Of a stretch of DNA of 64,000 bases, positions 56,859 through 64,000 are shown one piece after another. Made by a program: the position numbers and the translations under genes. Below the pieces are notes generated by a model that was not told the origin of the DNA, made no database searches, and was given only the letters and a program-made list of their open reading frames with translations. The number at the start of each line of letters is the position of its first letter. Positions within the stretch are counted from its first letter, which is position 1. Origin of the DNA: Streptomyces sp. NBC_00224. GTDB lineage: Bacteria; Actinomycetota; Actinomycetes; Streptomycetales; Streptomycetaceae. The stretch spans positions 4,622,501 through 4,686,500 of the forward strand of contig NZ_CP108106.1 of assembly GCF_041435195.1 (NCBI RefSeq), in the 5' to 3' direction.

Positions 56859-57788
56859 ATGCGCGCTGTCGCGGTCCAGGCCTTCAGGGCCACGCCGGGG
56901 GTCATCCAGGTCCCCAAGCCGGTACCCGGCCCCGGCGAGGTCCTGGTGAAGATCGACTACGCCGCCCTCAACCCGTTCGACTGGCAGGTCGCCGACGGCC
57001 TCCTCGACGGCCGGGTCCCTCATGTCTTCCCGCTGGTCCTGGGCCTCGACTTCGCGGGCCGCGTGGACGTGGTCGGGCCGGGCGAGAACCGGTTCGTGGT
57101 GGGCGACGCGGTGTACGGGCAGGCGGCGCGGCCACCTGTGGGGACCGGAACGTACGCGGAGTACGTGGCGATGCCGCACGACTCGACGATCGCCGGGGTG
57201 CCGGACGGGCTCGCGCTGCGGGCGGCCGCGGCGCTGCCCACCGCCGGGATGACCGCGCTCCAGATCCTGCGCACCGGCGTGGCGCTCGAACCGGGCGACT
57301 CGATGCTCCTCGTGGGCGCGGCGGGCGGGGTCGGCAGCGCGCTGACCCAGCTGGCGGCGGCGCGGGACATCCGGGTCGTGGCGGTGGTGCGGGGCGACGA
57401 ACGGGAGCGGATGCGGGCGCTGGGCGCGGCGGTCTCGATCGACTCCACCGAGCAGTCCGTGCGCGAGGCGTGTGCGCGGGCCGTGCCGGGCGGGGTGGAC
57501 GCGGTGGTCGACCTGGTGTCGGCCGACGCGGAGGCCTTCGACGCGTACGCGTCGCTGATGCGCCCGGGCGGCGCCGCGCTGAGCACCCGGGGCGCGGCCG
57601 CGCCCGGGAAGGGCGTGAACTTCCGGCTGACGGCGTCGGGAGCGCTGCTCGACGCGCTGGCCGCGGCGGCGCTGGCGGGCGAGGTGCACGTGCCGGTGGA
57701 CGGGGAGTACCCGTTGGAGAAGGCGCCGGAGGCGCTGGAGCGGAACCGGGTGGGCGGGGCGCGGGGGAAGACGCTGTTTGTGCCGTAG
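56859..57788 (+). CDS. Zinc-free quinone-oxidoreductase-like (MDR) enzyme
   Basis: The 309-residue product has the medium-chain reductase pattern: VLVKIDYAALNPFDWQVADG, GLDFAGRVDVVGPGENRFVV, LLVGAAGGVGSALTQLAA (NADPH loop), with no zinc Cys/His set, so a quinone-oxidoreductase type. AGGAGG precedes the ATG by ten bases. Substrate unknown. Confidence 0.87.
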   Translation: MRAVAVQAFRATPGVIQVPKPVPGPGEVLVKIDYAALNPFDWQVADGLLDGRVPHVFPLVLGLDFAGRVDVVGPGENRFVVGDAVYGQAARPPVGTGTYAEYVAMPHDSTIAGVPDGLALRAAAALPTAGMTALQILRTGVALEPGDSMLLVGAAGGVGSALTQLAAARDIRVVAVVRGDERERMRALGAAVSIDSTEQSVREACARAVPGGVDAVVDLVSADAEAFDAYASLMRPGGAALSTRGAAAPGKGVNFRLTASGALLDALAAAALAGEVHVPVDGEYPLEKAPEALERNRVGGARGKTLFVP

Positions 57789-57822
57789 GAATGTTTGTCC
57801 ACAGGGTGTGGATAAACATTCC
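57788..57822. promoter_or_regulatory. Inverted DnaA-box pair in a 16-bp hairpin
   Basis: TTGTCCACA (57795-57803) and TGTGGATAA (57807-57815) are two inverted DnaA-box sequences three bases apart. They lie inside a longer palindrome, so it may also be a terminator. Confidence 0.65.
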
Positions 57823-57842
57823 GACTGTCGAACACTCACCTG

Positions 57843-57972
57843 CGGGCCGGTGGGGGCTGAGCGCGCAGTTCCCCGCGCCCCTAAAAGCCTGTGGCTGAGC
57901 TGGACTCTCCGGCTGCGGCCGACTGCCTGAGGGGCGCGGGGAACTGCGCGACCAGCCCCCACCCACCCACAG
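57843..57972. repeat. Palindromic intergenic repeat, locus F
   Basis: Forward arm 57850-57882, inverted arm 57929-57960, with the conserved GTGGCTGAGCTGG loop text between. Lies between two plus-strand genes. Confidence 0.85.
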
Positions 57973-58048
57973 ACAAAGGCCGGGCAAGATCCATTGTGCC
58001 GAAGACCCACCCAAAAGGTCTGATTCACCGTGATCGCATACTGATGCC

Positions 58049-60013
58049 ATGGGTGCACAGCTCGACGTGGACAAAGACCCGGGCGACCGGGGGCGGGTGC
58101 GGCTGGCGCCGCCGCAGTGGCTGGTCAGCGGGTTGCGCCCGCAGAGCACGCCGATCGTGTGGCCCGCCGTCGCCCGCGCCGGGGTCGGCCTCGCGGCCCC
58201 GCTCGCCGTGGGCTTCGCCACCGACCAGCCGGCGTACGGCGCGCTGGTGTCGATGGGCGCCCTGTCGGGCGTCATCGGCGACACGGCCGACGCGTACCGG
58301 ATGCGGGTCTTCAACATCGCCGTGCCGCAGCTCTTCGGCGCGATCGGCGTCACGCTCGGCACCCTGGTGTACGGGGACGGCTGGCTCGCCGTCGCCGTGC
58401 TCACCCTGGTCGCGCTCGTCTCCGGAATGATCTCGTCCATCGGCGCGGTGGCCTCCGTGTCCGGGCTGCTGCTCCTGTTGAACGCGGTGGTCGGGGCCGG
58501 GCTTCCGATGCCGTCGCCGTGGTGGAAGGCGCCGCTGCTGCTCACCCTCGGCGGCCTGTTCGTCCTCCTGCTCACCCTGCTCGGCTGGCCGCTGCGCAAC
58601 CGGGTCCCGGAACGGGCCGCCGTCGCCGCGACCTACCGGTCGGTGGCCGACCTCCTCGAAGCGGCGGGCACACCGGCGTACGACGCCAAACGGCAGGCGG
58701 TCACGCAGTCGCTCAACACGGCGTACGACCTGGTGCTCGCGCGCCGCACCCGCGACCACGGACGGCGCAGCCCGCTGGTACGGCTGCTCGCGCAACTCAA
58801 CGTGGTGATCCCGCTGGTGGAGGCGGCCCCGGCGGCGCACCTGCGGGGACGGCCCCTGCCTCCTGAAATCCCTTCCGCCGTACGGGAGTTGGCGTCGGCG
58901 GTGGAGCAGGCGCGGACGGGACCGGTGCCGGACCTGGCGCTCCCCGAGCCCGCCAAGCCGTCGGAGCGGGCGGTGGACGCGGCGCTGCGGCACGCGGCGG
59001 TCGTGGTGCACAAGCCGGACCCCGACCCGTACAACGTCGACGACCGGCTCGGGCGCCCGGCGGCGCTGCGGATCCGGCTGCGGCGGGGCGCGCGCAACGT
59101 GCTGTTCTCACAGGCGTCCTGGCGGTACGGACTGCGGCTCGCGCTCTGCATCGGGCTCGCCCAGGCGCTGGTGTCGCTGGTGGCGGTGCCGCGCTCGTAC
59201 TGGGTGGCGCTGACCGTCACATTCGTACTGAAGCCGGACTTCGGGTCGGTGTTCTCGCGGGCGGTGCTGCGGGCCCTCGGCACGGCGGTGGGTCTCGTCA
59301 CGGCGGCGGCGGTCCTCGCGGAGGTGCCACGGGGCTGGTGGGACGTGCCGGTGATGGTGGTCCTGGCGGCCCTGATCCCGGCGTTCTCGGCGAAGGGGTA
59401 CGCCTTCCAGACGGCGGCGATCACGCCGGTGATCCTGCTGCTGTCGGACGTCCTGAACCACCAGGGCTTCGCCCTGGTCCTGCCGCGTCTGTGGGACAGC
59501 CTGATCGGCTGCGGGATCTCGCTGGTGGCCGGGTACCTGCTGTGGCCGGAGAGCTGGCACACCCGGATCGGGGACCGGCTGGCGGACGCGGTGGGGGAGG
59601 CAGCGGCGTACGTGGAGTGCGCGTTCGCCGGCGAGGACCAGGCGGAGCGGGTGCGGCGGCGGCGCCGGATCTACCGGGACCTGTCGGTGGTCCGCTCCGA
59701 GTTCCAGCGGGCCCTGACCGAGCCGCCGCCGACCGGGGCGCGGGCGGCGGCGTGGTGGCCGCTGGTGGTGGCGGTGGAACGGATCGTGGACGCGACGACG
59801 GCGGCGCGGGTGCGGGTGAACCACGGGGCGGCGGCGCCGTCCGCCTCCGAGGTGGCGGAGGTTTCCCGCGAGCTGCGGGCGCTGGCGGACGGGCTCCGGG
59901 CCTCGTCCACGCTGGTGGAGGTACGGGCGTCGCTGACGGGGTCGGAGGAGAGTGTCCTCGCCCCCCTCCGCCAGGAGGTCCGAGCGGCCCGGGCGATCGC
60001 GTCCCCGCGCTGA
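58049..60013 (+). CDS. FUSC family transporter-like protein
   Basis: The 654-residue product has two hydrophobic blocks, near 45-190 (LVSMGALSGVIGDTADAYRM, LLLLNAVVGAGLP) and 340-510 (RLALCIGLAQALVSLVAVPR, VALTVTFVLKPDFGSVFSRA). The second has the FUSC signature region around PDFGSVFSRAVLR. FUSC proteins relate to aromatic-acid exporters. A hydrophilic C-terminal domain follows. Confidence 0.85.
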   Translation: MGAQLDVDKDPGDRGRVRLAPPQWLVSGLRPQSTPIVWPAVARAGVGLAAPLAVGFATDQPAYGALVSMGALSGVIGDTADAYRMRVFNIAVPQLFGAIGVTLGTLVYGDGWLAVAVLTLVALVSGMISSIGAVASVSGLLLLLNAVVGAGLPMPSPWWKAPLLLTLGGLFVLLLTLLGWPLRNRVPERAAVAATYRSVADLLEAAGTPAYDAKRQAVTQSLNTAYDLVLARRTRDHGRRSPLVRLLAQLNVVIPLVEAAPAAHLRGRPLPPEIPSAVRELASAVEQARTGPVPDLALPEPAKPSERAVDAALRHAAVVVHKPDPDPYNVDDRLGRPAALRIRLRRGARNVLFSQASWRYGLRLALCIGLAQALVSLVAVPRSYWVALTVTFVLKPDFGSVFSRAVLRALGTAVGLVTAAAVLAEVPRGWWDVPVMVVLAALIPAFSAKGYAFQTAAITPVILLLSDVLNHQGFALVLPRLWDSLIGCGISLVAGYLLWPESWHTRIGDRLADAVGEAAAYVECAFAGEDQAERVRRRRRIYRDLSVVRSEFQRALTEPPPTGARAAAWWPLVVAVERIVDATTAARVRVNHGAAAPSASEVAEVSRELRALADGLRASSTLVEVRASLTGSEESVLAPLRQEVRAARAIASPR

Positions 60014-60107
60014 CCCACCCGCCCGCCCGTTCGGCGGGGTTGGGTCGCCCGGGCCTCTCGTGCGTGGCCGCCCACCGTCGGCGTCCGCCCGCGCATGCGT
60101 GGTGCGC
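60014..60107. repeat. Second repeat family, copy 2 (inverted)
   Basis: Nearly identical to the reverse complement of 52617-52710, including GGCCGCCCACCGTCGGCGTC. It begins directly after the FUSC stop and precedes repeat locus G. Confidence 0.75.
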
Positions 60108-60134
60108 CCGCTTCGCGGAAGTGGCTTGTTCTTC

Positions 60135-60355
60135 GGCTGCGGCCCGGTGGGGGCTGGTCGCGCAGTTCCCCGCGCCCCTCAGGCAGTCCGCCGCAGCCGG
60201 AGAACCCAGCTCAGCCACAGGCTTTCAGGGGCGCGGGGAACTGCGCGAGCACCCCCCACCGGCCCGCAGACGAACCCCGGGCCGAAAAGGGGCGCGGGGA
60301 ACTGCGCGACCAGCCCACCACAACCCGCAGACAATCCCCGGGCCAAAAAAGGGGC
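60135..60355. repeat. Palindromic intergenic repeat, locus G
   Basis: One forward arm (60147-60179) and two inverted arms (about 60228-60261 and 60290-60320), so three arms rather than two. Lies between convergent genes. Confidence 0.85.
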
Positions 60356-60357
60356 GC

Positions 60358-60579
60358 TCAGAACAGTGGTAGCTGGCCCGGGAACGGGGCCAGTTCGAAG
60401 CCGTCCAGGGTTCGTTGGGGTGGCGCCGCCGGGGCCCGCCGCTTGGAGCCCGGGCAGAGCGTCAGCTCCCCGCCGCCCGACGCACGCGTACGCGGATCGT
60501 GGCGCACGTACTTGCCCGCGACCACGGCCACGGCACGGCCGCACGACGGACACGGACGGCGGGGAGAGACACTCGACAT
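60358..60579 (-). CDS. Small zinc-finger-like protein
   Basis: The 73-residue product (SPRRPCPSCGRAVAVVAGKY, HDPRTRASGGGELTLCPGS, FELAPFPGQLPLF) has C-x2-C and a later Cys, consistent with a small zinc site, and a Pro/Leu tail. ATG at 60579 is chosen from the SSVSPRRPC start. Function unknown. Confidence 0.6.
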   Translation of the reverse strand: MSSVSPRRPCPSCGRAVAVVAGKYVRHDPRTRASGGGELTLCPGSKRRAPAAPPQRTLDGFELAPFPGQLPLF

Positions 60580-60675
60580 GCGTTCATGCTGCCAGAGGGG
60601 TACGACACCCGGGTGCCCCACCGGCCCGCACGCCGAGTCGGAGGCGCGGCTCCGGACGAGCCCCGCCCGTACCCC

Positions 60676-61329
60676 CTACGCCGCCGGCTTGAACGCCGAC
60701 GCCAGGCCGTTCTGCCACAGGGTGTTCACCCGCGACCGCTCCCGGCTGTTCGGGTACGCGTTGGTGCACGACGTGCCCGGCCCGCCGCCGGACATCAGCT
60801 CGCTGCACGGGCCCGAGTAGTGGTCCGGCAGACCGAGGACGTGGCCGGTCTCGTGGGCGACCACGCGGACCGAGGAGTACTGCTGGTTCTGCTGGTAGTC
60901 GAGGAAGATGTACCCGCCGCCGTGCCCGTCCGTGGACGCGTACGAGCCGTTCGGGTCGTTGCCCTCGCGGTACGAGAAGTCGGCCCCGGAGGAGGACTCG
61001 GCGAGGCGTACGTTCTGCACCGAGGAGTTCCAGATCTGCGCGGACTGCGATATCTGGGAGCGGAAGCTCGGCGCGTTGCGGGTGCTGTAGTAGACGGTGA
61101 CGGAGGCCGCCAGCGGGTTGGCGGCCCGCTTCTTGGCCACCGACTTCATCACGGCGTCGTAGAACGCCTTGTTGTTGGAGGCTTCCTTGGCCGAGCCCGC
61201 GTACGTCGAGCCGTGCACGTAAGCAGACGTGGTGGTGGAAGGCGCCGCCGCCGTCGCGGGGATCGCGCCGAGGCCGGCGAGCGCCAGACCCAGTGCGGTG
61301 GACAGGACGACAGTCCTCTGGTGTCTCAT
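60676..61329 (-). CDS. snpA: Snapalysin (M7) extracellular metalloprotease
   Basis: The 217-residue preproprotein has a Sec signal ([20 protein letters not shown]), a short pro-region, and the mature M7 domain with [13 protein letters not shown] (His, His, Asp zinc ligands). It cuts secreted proteins. Cysteines in GPCSEL and GTSCTN probably form a disulfide. AGGAG precedes the ATG. The divergent LysR gene is the expected activator. Confidence 0.93.
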   Translation of the reverse strand: MRHQRTVVLSTALGLALAGLGAIPATAAAPSTTTSAYVHGSTYAGSAKEASNNKAFYDAVMKSVAKKRAANPLAASVTVYYSTRNAPSFRSQISQSAQIWNSSVQNVRLAESSSGADFSYREGNDPNGSYASTDGHGGGYIFLDYQQNQQYSSVRVVAHETGHVLGLPDHYSGPCSELMSGGGPGTSCTNAYPNSRERSRVNTLWQNGLASAFKPAA

Positions 61330-61429
61330 GGGGGGCTCCTGGTCGTTCTCGTGGGGGTGGCTCCGGTGGGTTGCCGGGACCAGGGCGAGTGTCGGGGAGC
61401 CGGGTGCGCGCGGGGATGATGGCAATCGG

Positions 61430-61448
61430 CGATAACTCGGTGTTATCG
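61430..61448. promoter_or_regulatory. LysR-type operator between snpA and its regulator
   Basis: CGATAAC, TCGGT, GTTATCG is an inverted repeat with the T-N11-A spacing of LysR sites, in the gap between the divergent genes. AT content is higher than around it. Confidence 0.8.
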
Positions 61449-61501
61449 GCGGGGAATCGGCCGTCTAGTGCGGGACATGACAACCCCTTTACCCTCGGGC
61501 C

Positions 61502-62464
61502 ATGGAGCTCGACGTGAGGCACCTCCGCGCCCTCTGCGCGATCGCCGATACCGGCAGTCTGCACAGGGCCGCGCGGCAGCTCGGAACCAGCCAGCCGGCC
61601 CTGACCACCCAGCTCCGGCGCATCGAGCACTCACTGGGCGGACTGCTCTTCTCCCGGGAGCGCACCGGCTGCCGGCCGACCCCCCTCGGCCAGATCGTCC
61701 TCAGCCGCGCCCGCCCCCTGCTCGCCGGGATGAACGCGCTGGTCACCGAGGTACGGGCGGCCGTCGACGGGGTGGACGGGCGGCCCCGGCTGCGCATCGG
61801 CTCGACCGCCAGCCGCGCCATCCCCGGCTGGCTGAGACGGCTGCGCGAGCGTCTGCCCGGTACCGAGACCCAGCTCCATGTCGCCGTCTCCGCCAACGCC
61901 CTGCTCGGCCTGGTCGCGGCGGGCGAGCTCGACGTGGCCTTCATCCACCAGGTGGAGGGCTGCCCGCTGCGGGTGCCGGACGGCCTCGACGTGCGCGTAC
62001 TCGTCGAGCGCGAGCCCCAGTTCATCTCGCTCGCCGTCGACCACCCGGCCGCCGCCGACGAGGTGGTGGACCTCACCGACCTGGCGGACGACCGGTGGAT
62101 GGTCGACCCCAGCGTGGACGGCGAGTGGGACGGGCTGCGGCGCGTGTTCGCCGCCGCCGGGCTCAACCCCCGTGTGCTGCACGGCGATTACCTCACCGCC
62201 GCCTCCCTGGTCGCCACCGGCGAGGTCGTCACCCCCTGCCAGCCGACCTCCCGCCCGCGCCCGGACATGGCGATCCGGCCCCTGCGCGGCGACCCCCTGG
62301 CCGTACGGCTGCTGCTCGCCGCGCGGGCGGGGGCGTACCAGGAGGCGCTGTACGGGACGGTCCACTCCGCGCTCGACTCCGCGTACTGGGAGGCGGCCCG
62401 GATGTCCGCGCCCTACCGCGCCTGGCTGTCGGGGCCTCGGGCCTTGCGGCCCGTACTGGGCTGA
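61502..62464 (+). CDS. LysR-family regulator of snpA
   Basis: The 320-residue product has the LysR HTH (MELDVRHLRALCAIADTGSL, HRAARQLGTSQPALTTQLRR) and the co-inducer domain. It is divergent from snpA, the classic arrangement of snpA with its activator in Streptomyces. It probably binds the palindrome at 61430. Confidence 0.92.
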   Translation: MELDVRHLRALCAIADTGSLHRAARQLGTSQPALTTQLRRIEHSLGGLLFSRERTGCRPTPLGQIVLSRARPLLAGMNALVTEVRAAVDGVDGRPRLRIGSTASRAIPGWLRRLRERLPGTETQLHVAVSANALLGLVAAGELDVAFIHQVEGCPLRVPDGLDVRVLVEREPQFISLAVDHPAAADEVVDLTDLADDRWMVDPSVDGEWDGLRRVFAAAGLNPRVLHGDYLTAASLVATGEVVTPCQPTSRPRPDMAIRPLRGDPLAVRLLLAARAGAYQEALYGTVHSALDSAYWEAARMSAPYRAWLSGPRALRPVLG

Positions 62465-62479
62465 GTACCCCTTTATCGG

Positions 62480-62626
62480 CCCGGTGTTCGTCTGCGGGTT
62501 GTGGTGGGCTGGCCGCGCAGTTCCCCGCGCCCCTGAAAATGCCGCTGCGCGGCATCCCCTGGGGCGCCCCGAAGGGGCGCATCTCAGGGGCGCGGGGAAC
62601 TGCGCGCTCAGCCCCCACCGGCCATT
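62480..62626. repeat. Palindromic intergenic repeat, locus H
   Basis: Forward arm 62507-62540 (CTGGCCGCGCAGTTCC variant) and inverted arm 62586-62619. The loop contains a second inverted repeat (GCCGCTGCGCGGC and GGGGCGCCCC-like). Between two plus-strand genes. Confidence 0.8.
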
Positions 62627-62712
62627 ACGATGCACGCGATCTCCAACCCCCGCCCGCGGGACCGGAGTTCCGACATACCGCCATATGTCGCGTTGCGCAG
62701 CAAAGGACGGCC

Positions 62713-64000
62713 ATGAACAGTAGAAGCCGCACCGACAGAGGGCTACGCTCCAACGCCCTCGGCACGTTCGACACCGTCGTCATGGCCGTCGCGGGCAGCG
62801 CGCCCGCGTACTCGCTGGCCGCCACCACCGCCGTACTGACCGGGTCCGTCGGCCTCGCCGGGCCCGCCGCGCTGCTCTACTGCGCGATACCCATGCTCGG
62901 CATCGTCCTCGCCTTCGGGCGCCTGGGGCGCATCGACGTCAACGCGGGCGCCGCCTACTCCTGGGTGGCCCGGACCCTGCACCCCTTCCTCGGCTTCATG
63001 AGCGGCTGGGCGCTGGTCGTGGCCGCCACCATCTTCATGGTGGCCGGATCGCTGCCCGCCGGGCAGATGACCCTCGCCCTGTTCGACCCCGAGCTCGCCC
63101 ACCACACCGCGCTCGCCACCGCAACCGGCGCCGGCTGGTTCCTGCTGATGCTCGCCGTGGTGCTCGGCGGCGCCCGGCTCTCCGCCCGCGCCCAGGTGAT
63201 CGTCTCCGGCGTGGAGCTCGCGATCCTCGTCGTCTTCGCCGTCGGCGCGCTCCTCCACCACGGCGGCGCCGCCCCCTTCGACTGGTCCTGGCTGGGTTTC
63301 GGCCACTTCGACGGCCTGCGCGGCTTCGCCTCCGGCACCCTGATCGCCGCGTTCTACTACTGGGGCTGGGACGTCACCAGCAACCTCAGCGAGGAGACCC
63401 GCGACAGCCGCCGCACCGCCGGGCTCGCCGCCCTCGTCGGCCTCGCCGTCGTCTTCCTGCTCTTCGTCGGCTTCACCGTCGCCGTCAACATGACGCTGAC
63501 GCCGGGCGCGATCGAGCAGCACGAGTCCAACGTCCTCGCCGTGCTCGGCGAGACCATCTGGCCCGGCGTCGGCGGCAAGCTCATGGTGCTCGCCGTGGTC
63601 CTGTCCACGATCGCCACCCTGGAGACCACGCTGCTCCAGGTCACCCGCTCGCTCTTCGCGATGGGCCGCGACCGTACGCTGCCCGCCGTGCTCGGCACCG
63701 TGCACCGCCGCTGGAACACGCCCTGGGTCGCCGTCGTGGTGGTCGGCGCGGTCGCCCTCGCCCTGTTCGTCGCCTCCAACGCGCTGGGCTCGGTCGAGGA
63801 CATCATGGCCGACGCGCTCGCCGCGATCGGCCTCCAGACCACGTTCTACTACGGCCTCGCGGGCCTGGCCGCGGTCGTCGCGTACCGGGGGACGCTGACC
63901 AGGTCGGTGGGCTCCTTCGTCTTCGGCGGACTGTGGCCCGCGCTCGGCGCCGTCTTCATGTTCTGCGTCTTCGTCGCCTCCCTCACCCAGCTCAGCGGCG
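62713..64000 (+). CDS. APC-family amino acid permease (3' end outside window)
   Basis: The 429 visible residues contain about eleven membrane helices: TFDTVVMAVAGSAPAYSLAA, LAFGRLGRIDVNAGAAYSWV, SGWALVVAATIFMVAGSLP, and FYYWGWDVTSNLSEETRDSRR. This fits amino acid/polyamine/organocation permeases. AAAGGA precedes the ATG. It continues past the window. Confidence 0.85.
   Translation, partial: MNSRSRTDRGLRSNALGTFDTVVMAVAGSAPAYSLAATTAVLTGSVGLAGPAALLYCAIPMLGIVLAFGRLGRIDVNAGAAYSWVARTLHPFLGFMSGWALVVAATIFMVAGSLPAGQMTLALFDPELAHHTALATATGAGWFLLMLAVVLGGARLSARAQVIVSGVELAILVVFAVGALLHHGGAAPFDWSWLGFGHFDGLRGFASGTLIAAFYYWGWDVTSNLSEETRDSRRTAGLAALVGLAVVFLLFVGFTVAVNMTLTPGAIEQHESNVLAVLGETIWPGVGGKLMVLAVVLSTIATLETTLLQVTRSLFAMGRDRTLPAVLGTVHRRWNTPWVAVVVVGAVALALFVASNALGSVEDIMADALAAIGLQTTFYYGLAGLAAVVAYRGTLTRSVGSFVFGGLWPALGAVFMFCVFVASLTQLSG

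Noticed and set aside
57788..57822. Chromosomal origin
   Set aside because: Only two DnaA boxes are seen, without dnaA, dnaN or a box cluster.

Overview
The window is high-GC actinobacterial chromosome, almost certainly Streptomyces: codons strongly prefer G or C in third position, and it carries an hspR-regulated dnaK operon, a WhiB-like protein, a whiJ-type XRE/DUF397/ATPase set, a snapalysin gene with a divergent LysR regulator, and many GTG/TTG starts. No rRNA, CRISPR array or complete secondary-metabolite cluster is visible. One tRNA (Gly, CCC) is present. All assignments come from reading the sequence by eye; none was checked against a database.

Layout. 1-7.4 kb: housekeeping and envelope genes (aldose epimerase end, CoxG-like, spermidine-synthase-like, DUF2617, Gly/His/Cys-rich membrane peptide, aminotransferase, PIG-V-like glycosyltransferase, YbjN). 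7.5-10.2 kb: clpB with an HspR operator (HAIR). 10.8-12.9 kb: a compact divergent locus with a secreted three-repeat peptide translationally coupled to a Rieske-like protein lacking cluster ligands, facing a LuxR-type regulator coupled to an unknown protein; this is the best candidate for an undescribed system. 13.1-15.4 kb: small regulators (XRE, WhiB-like, zinc-ribbon, MerR-like). 15.7-19.1 kb: DoxX / vanadium-haloperoxidase-like / beta-propeller operon, convergent with an ECF41-type sigma factor. 20.2-20.9 kb: orphan phage-tail-chaperone-like gene with an apparent -1 frameshift. 21-25.2 kb: hspR, dnaJ, grpE, dnaK (transcribed dnaK to hspR) with two HAIR operators.

25.5-34.7 kb: FkbM methyltransferase, WecA-like transferase, EtfD-like membrane iron-sulfur oxidoreductase, secreted and lipid-anchored proteins, Yip1, phosphoribosyltransferase, dcd. 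35.0-38.0 kb: a small island between the 3' end of tRNA-Gly and a 44-bp imperfect copy of it. It holds a TIR-domain protein, an AbiEii-like nucleotidyltransferase broken by an in-frame TGA, and a GntR fragment, with no integrase. 38.1-39.5 kb: TetR/azoreductase pair with palindromic operators. 39.6-43.9 kb: MazG-like protein, degenerate hydrolase, a possible structured RNA ending in a strong terminator, then an XRE / IrrE-like peptidase / DUF6545 / PAP2-like operon.

44-64 kb: MFS exporter, PucR regulator, secreted lipase, whiJ-like set, trpS with a Trp leader peptide and attenuator, DUF6126, thioesterase, MocR regulator, hydrolases, oxidoreductase, FUSC protein, snpA with its LysR regulator, and the start of an APC permease. 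A palindromic repeat family (arm core CTGGTCGCGCAGTTCC) occurs at eight intergenic sites, each just 3' of a gene; a second repeat family occurs twice in inverted orientation.
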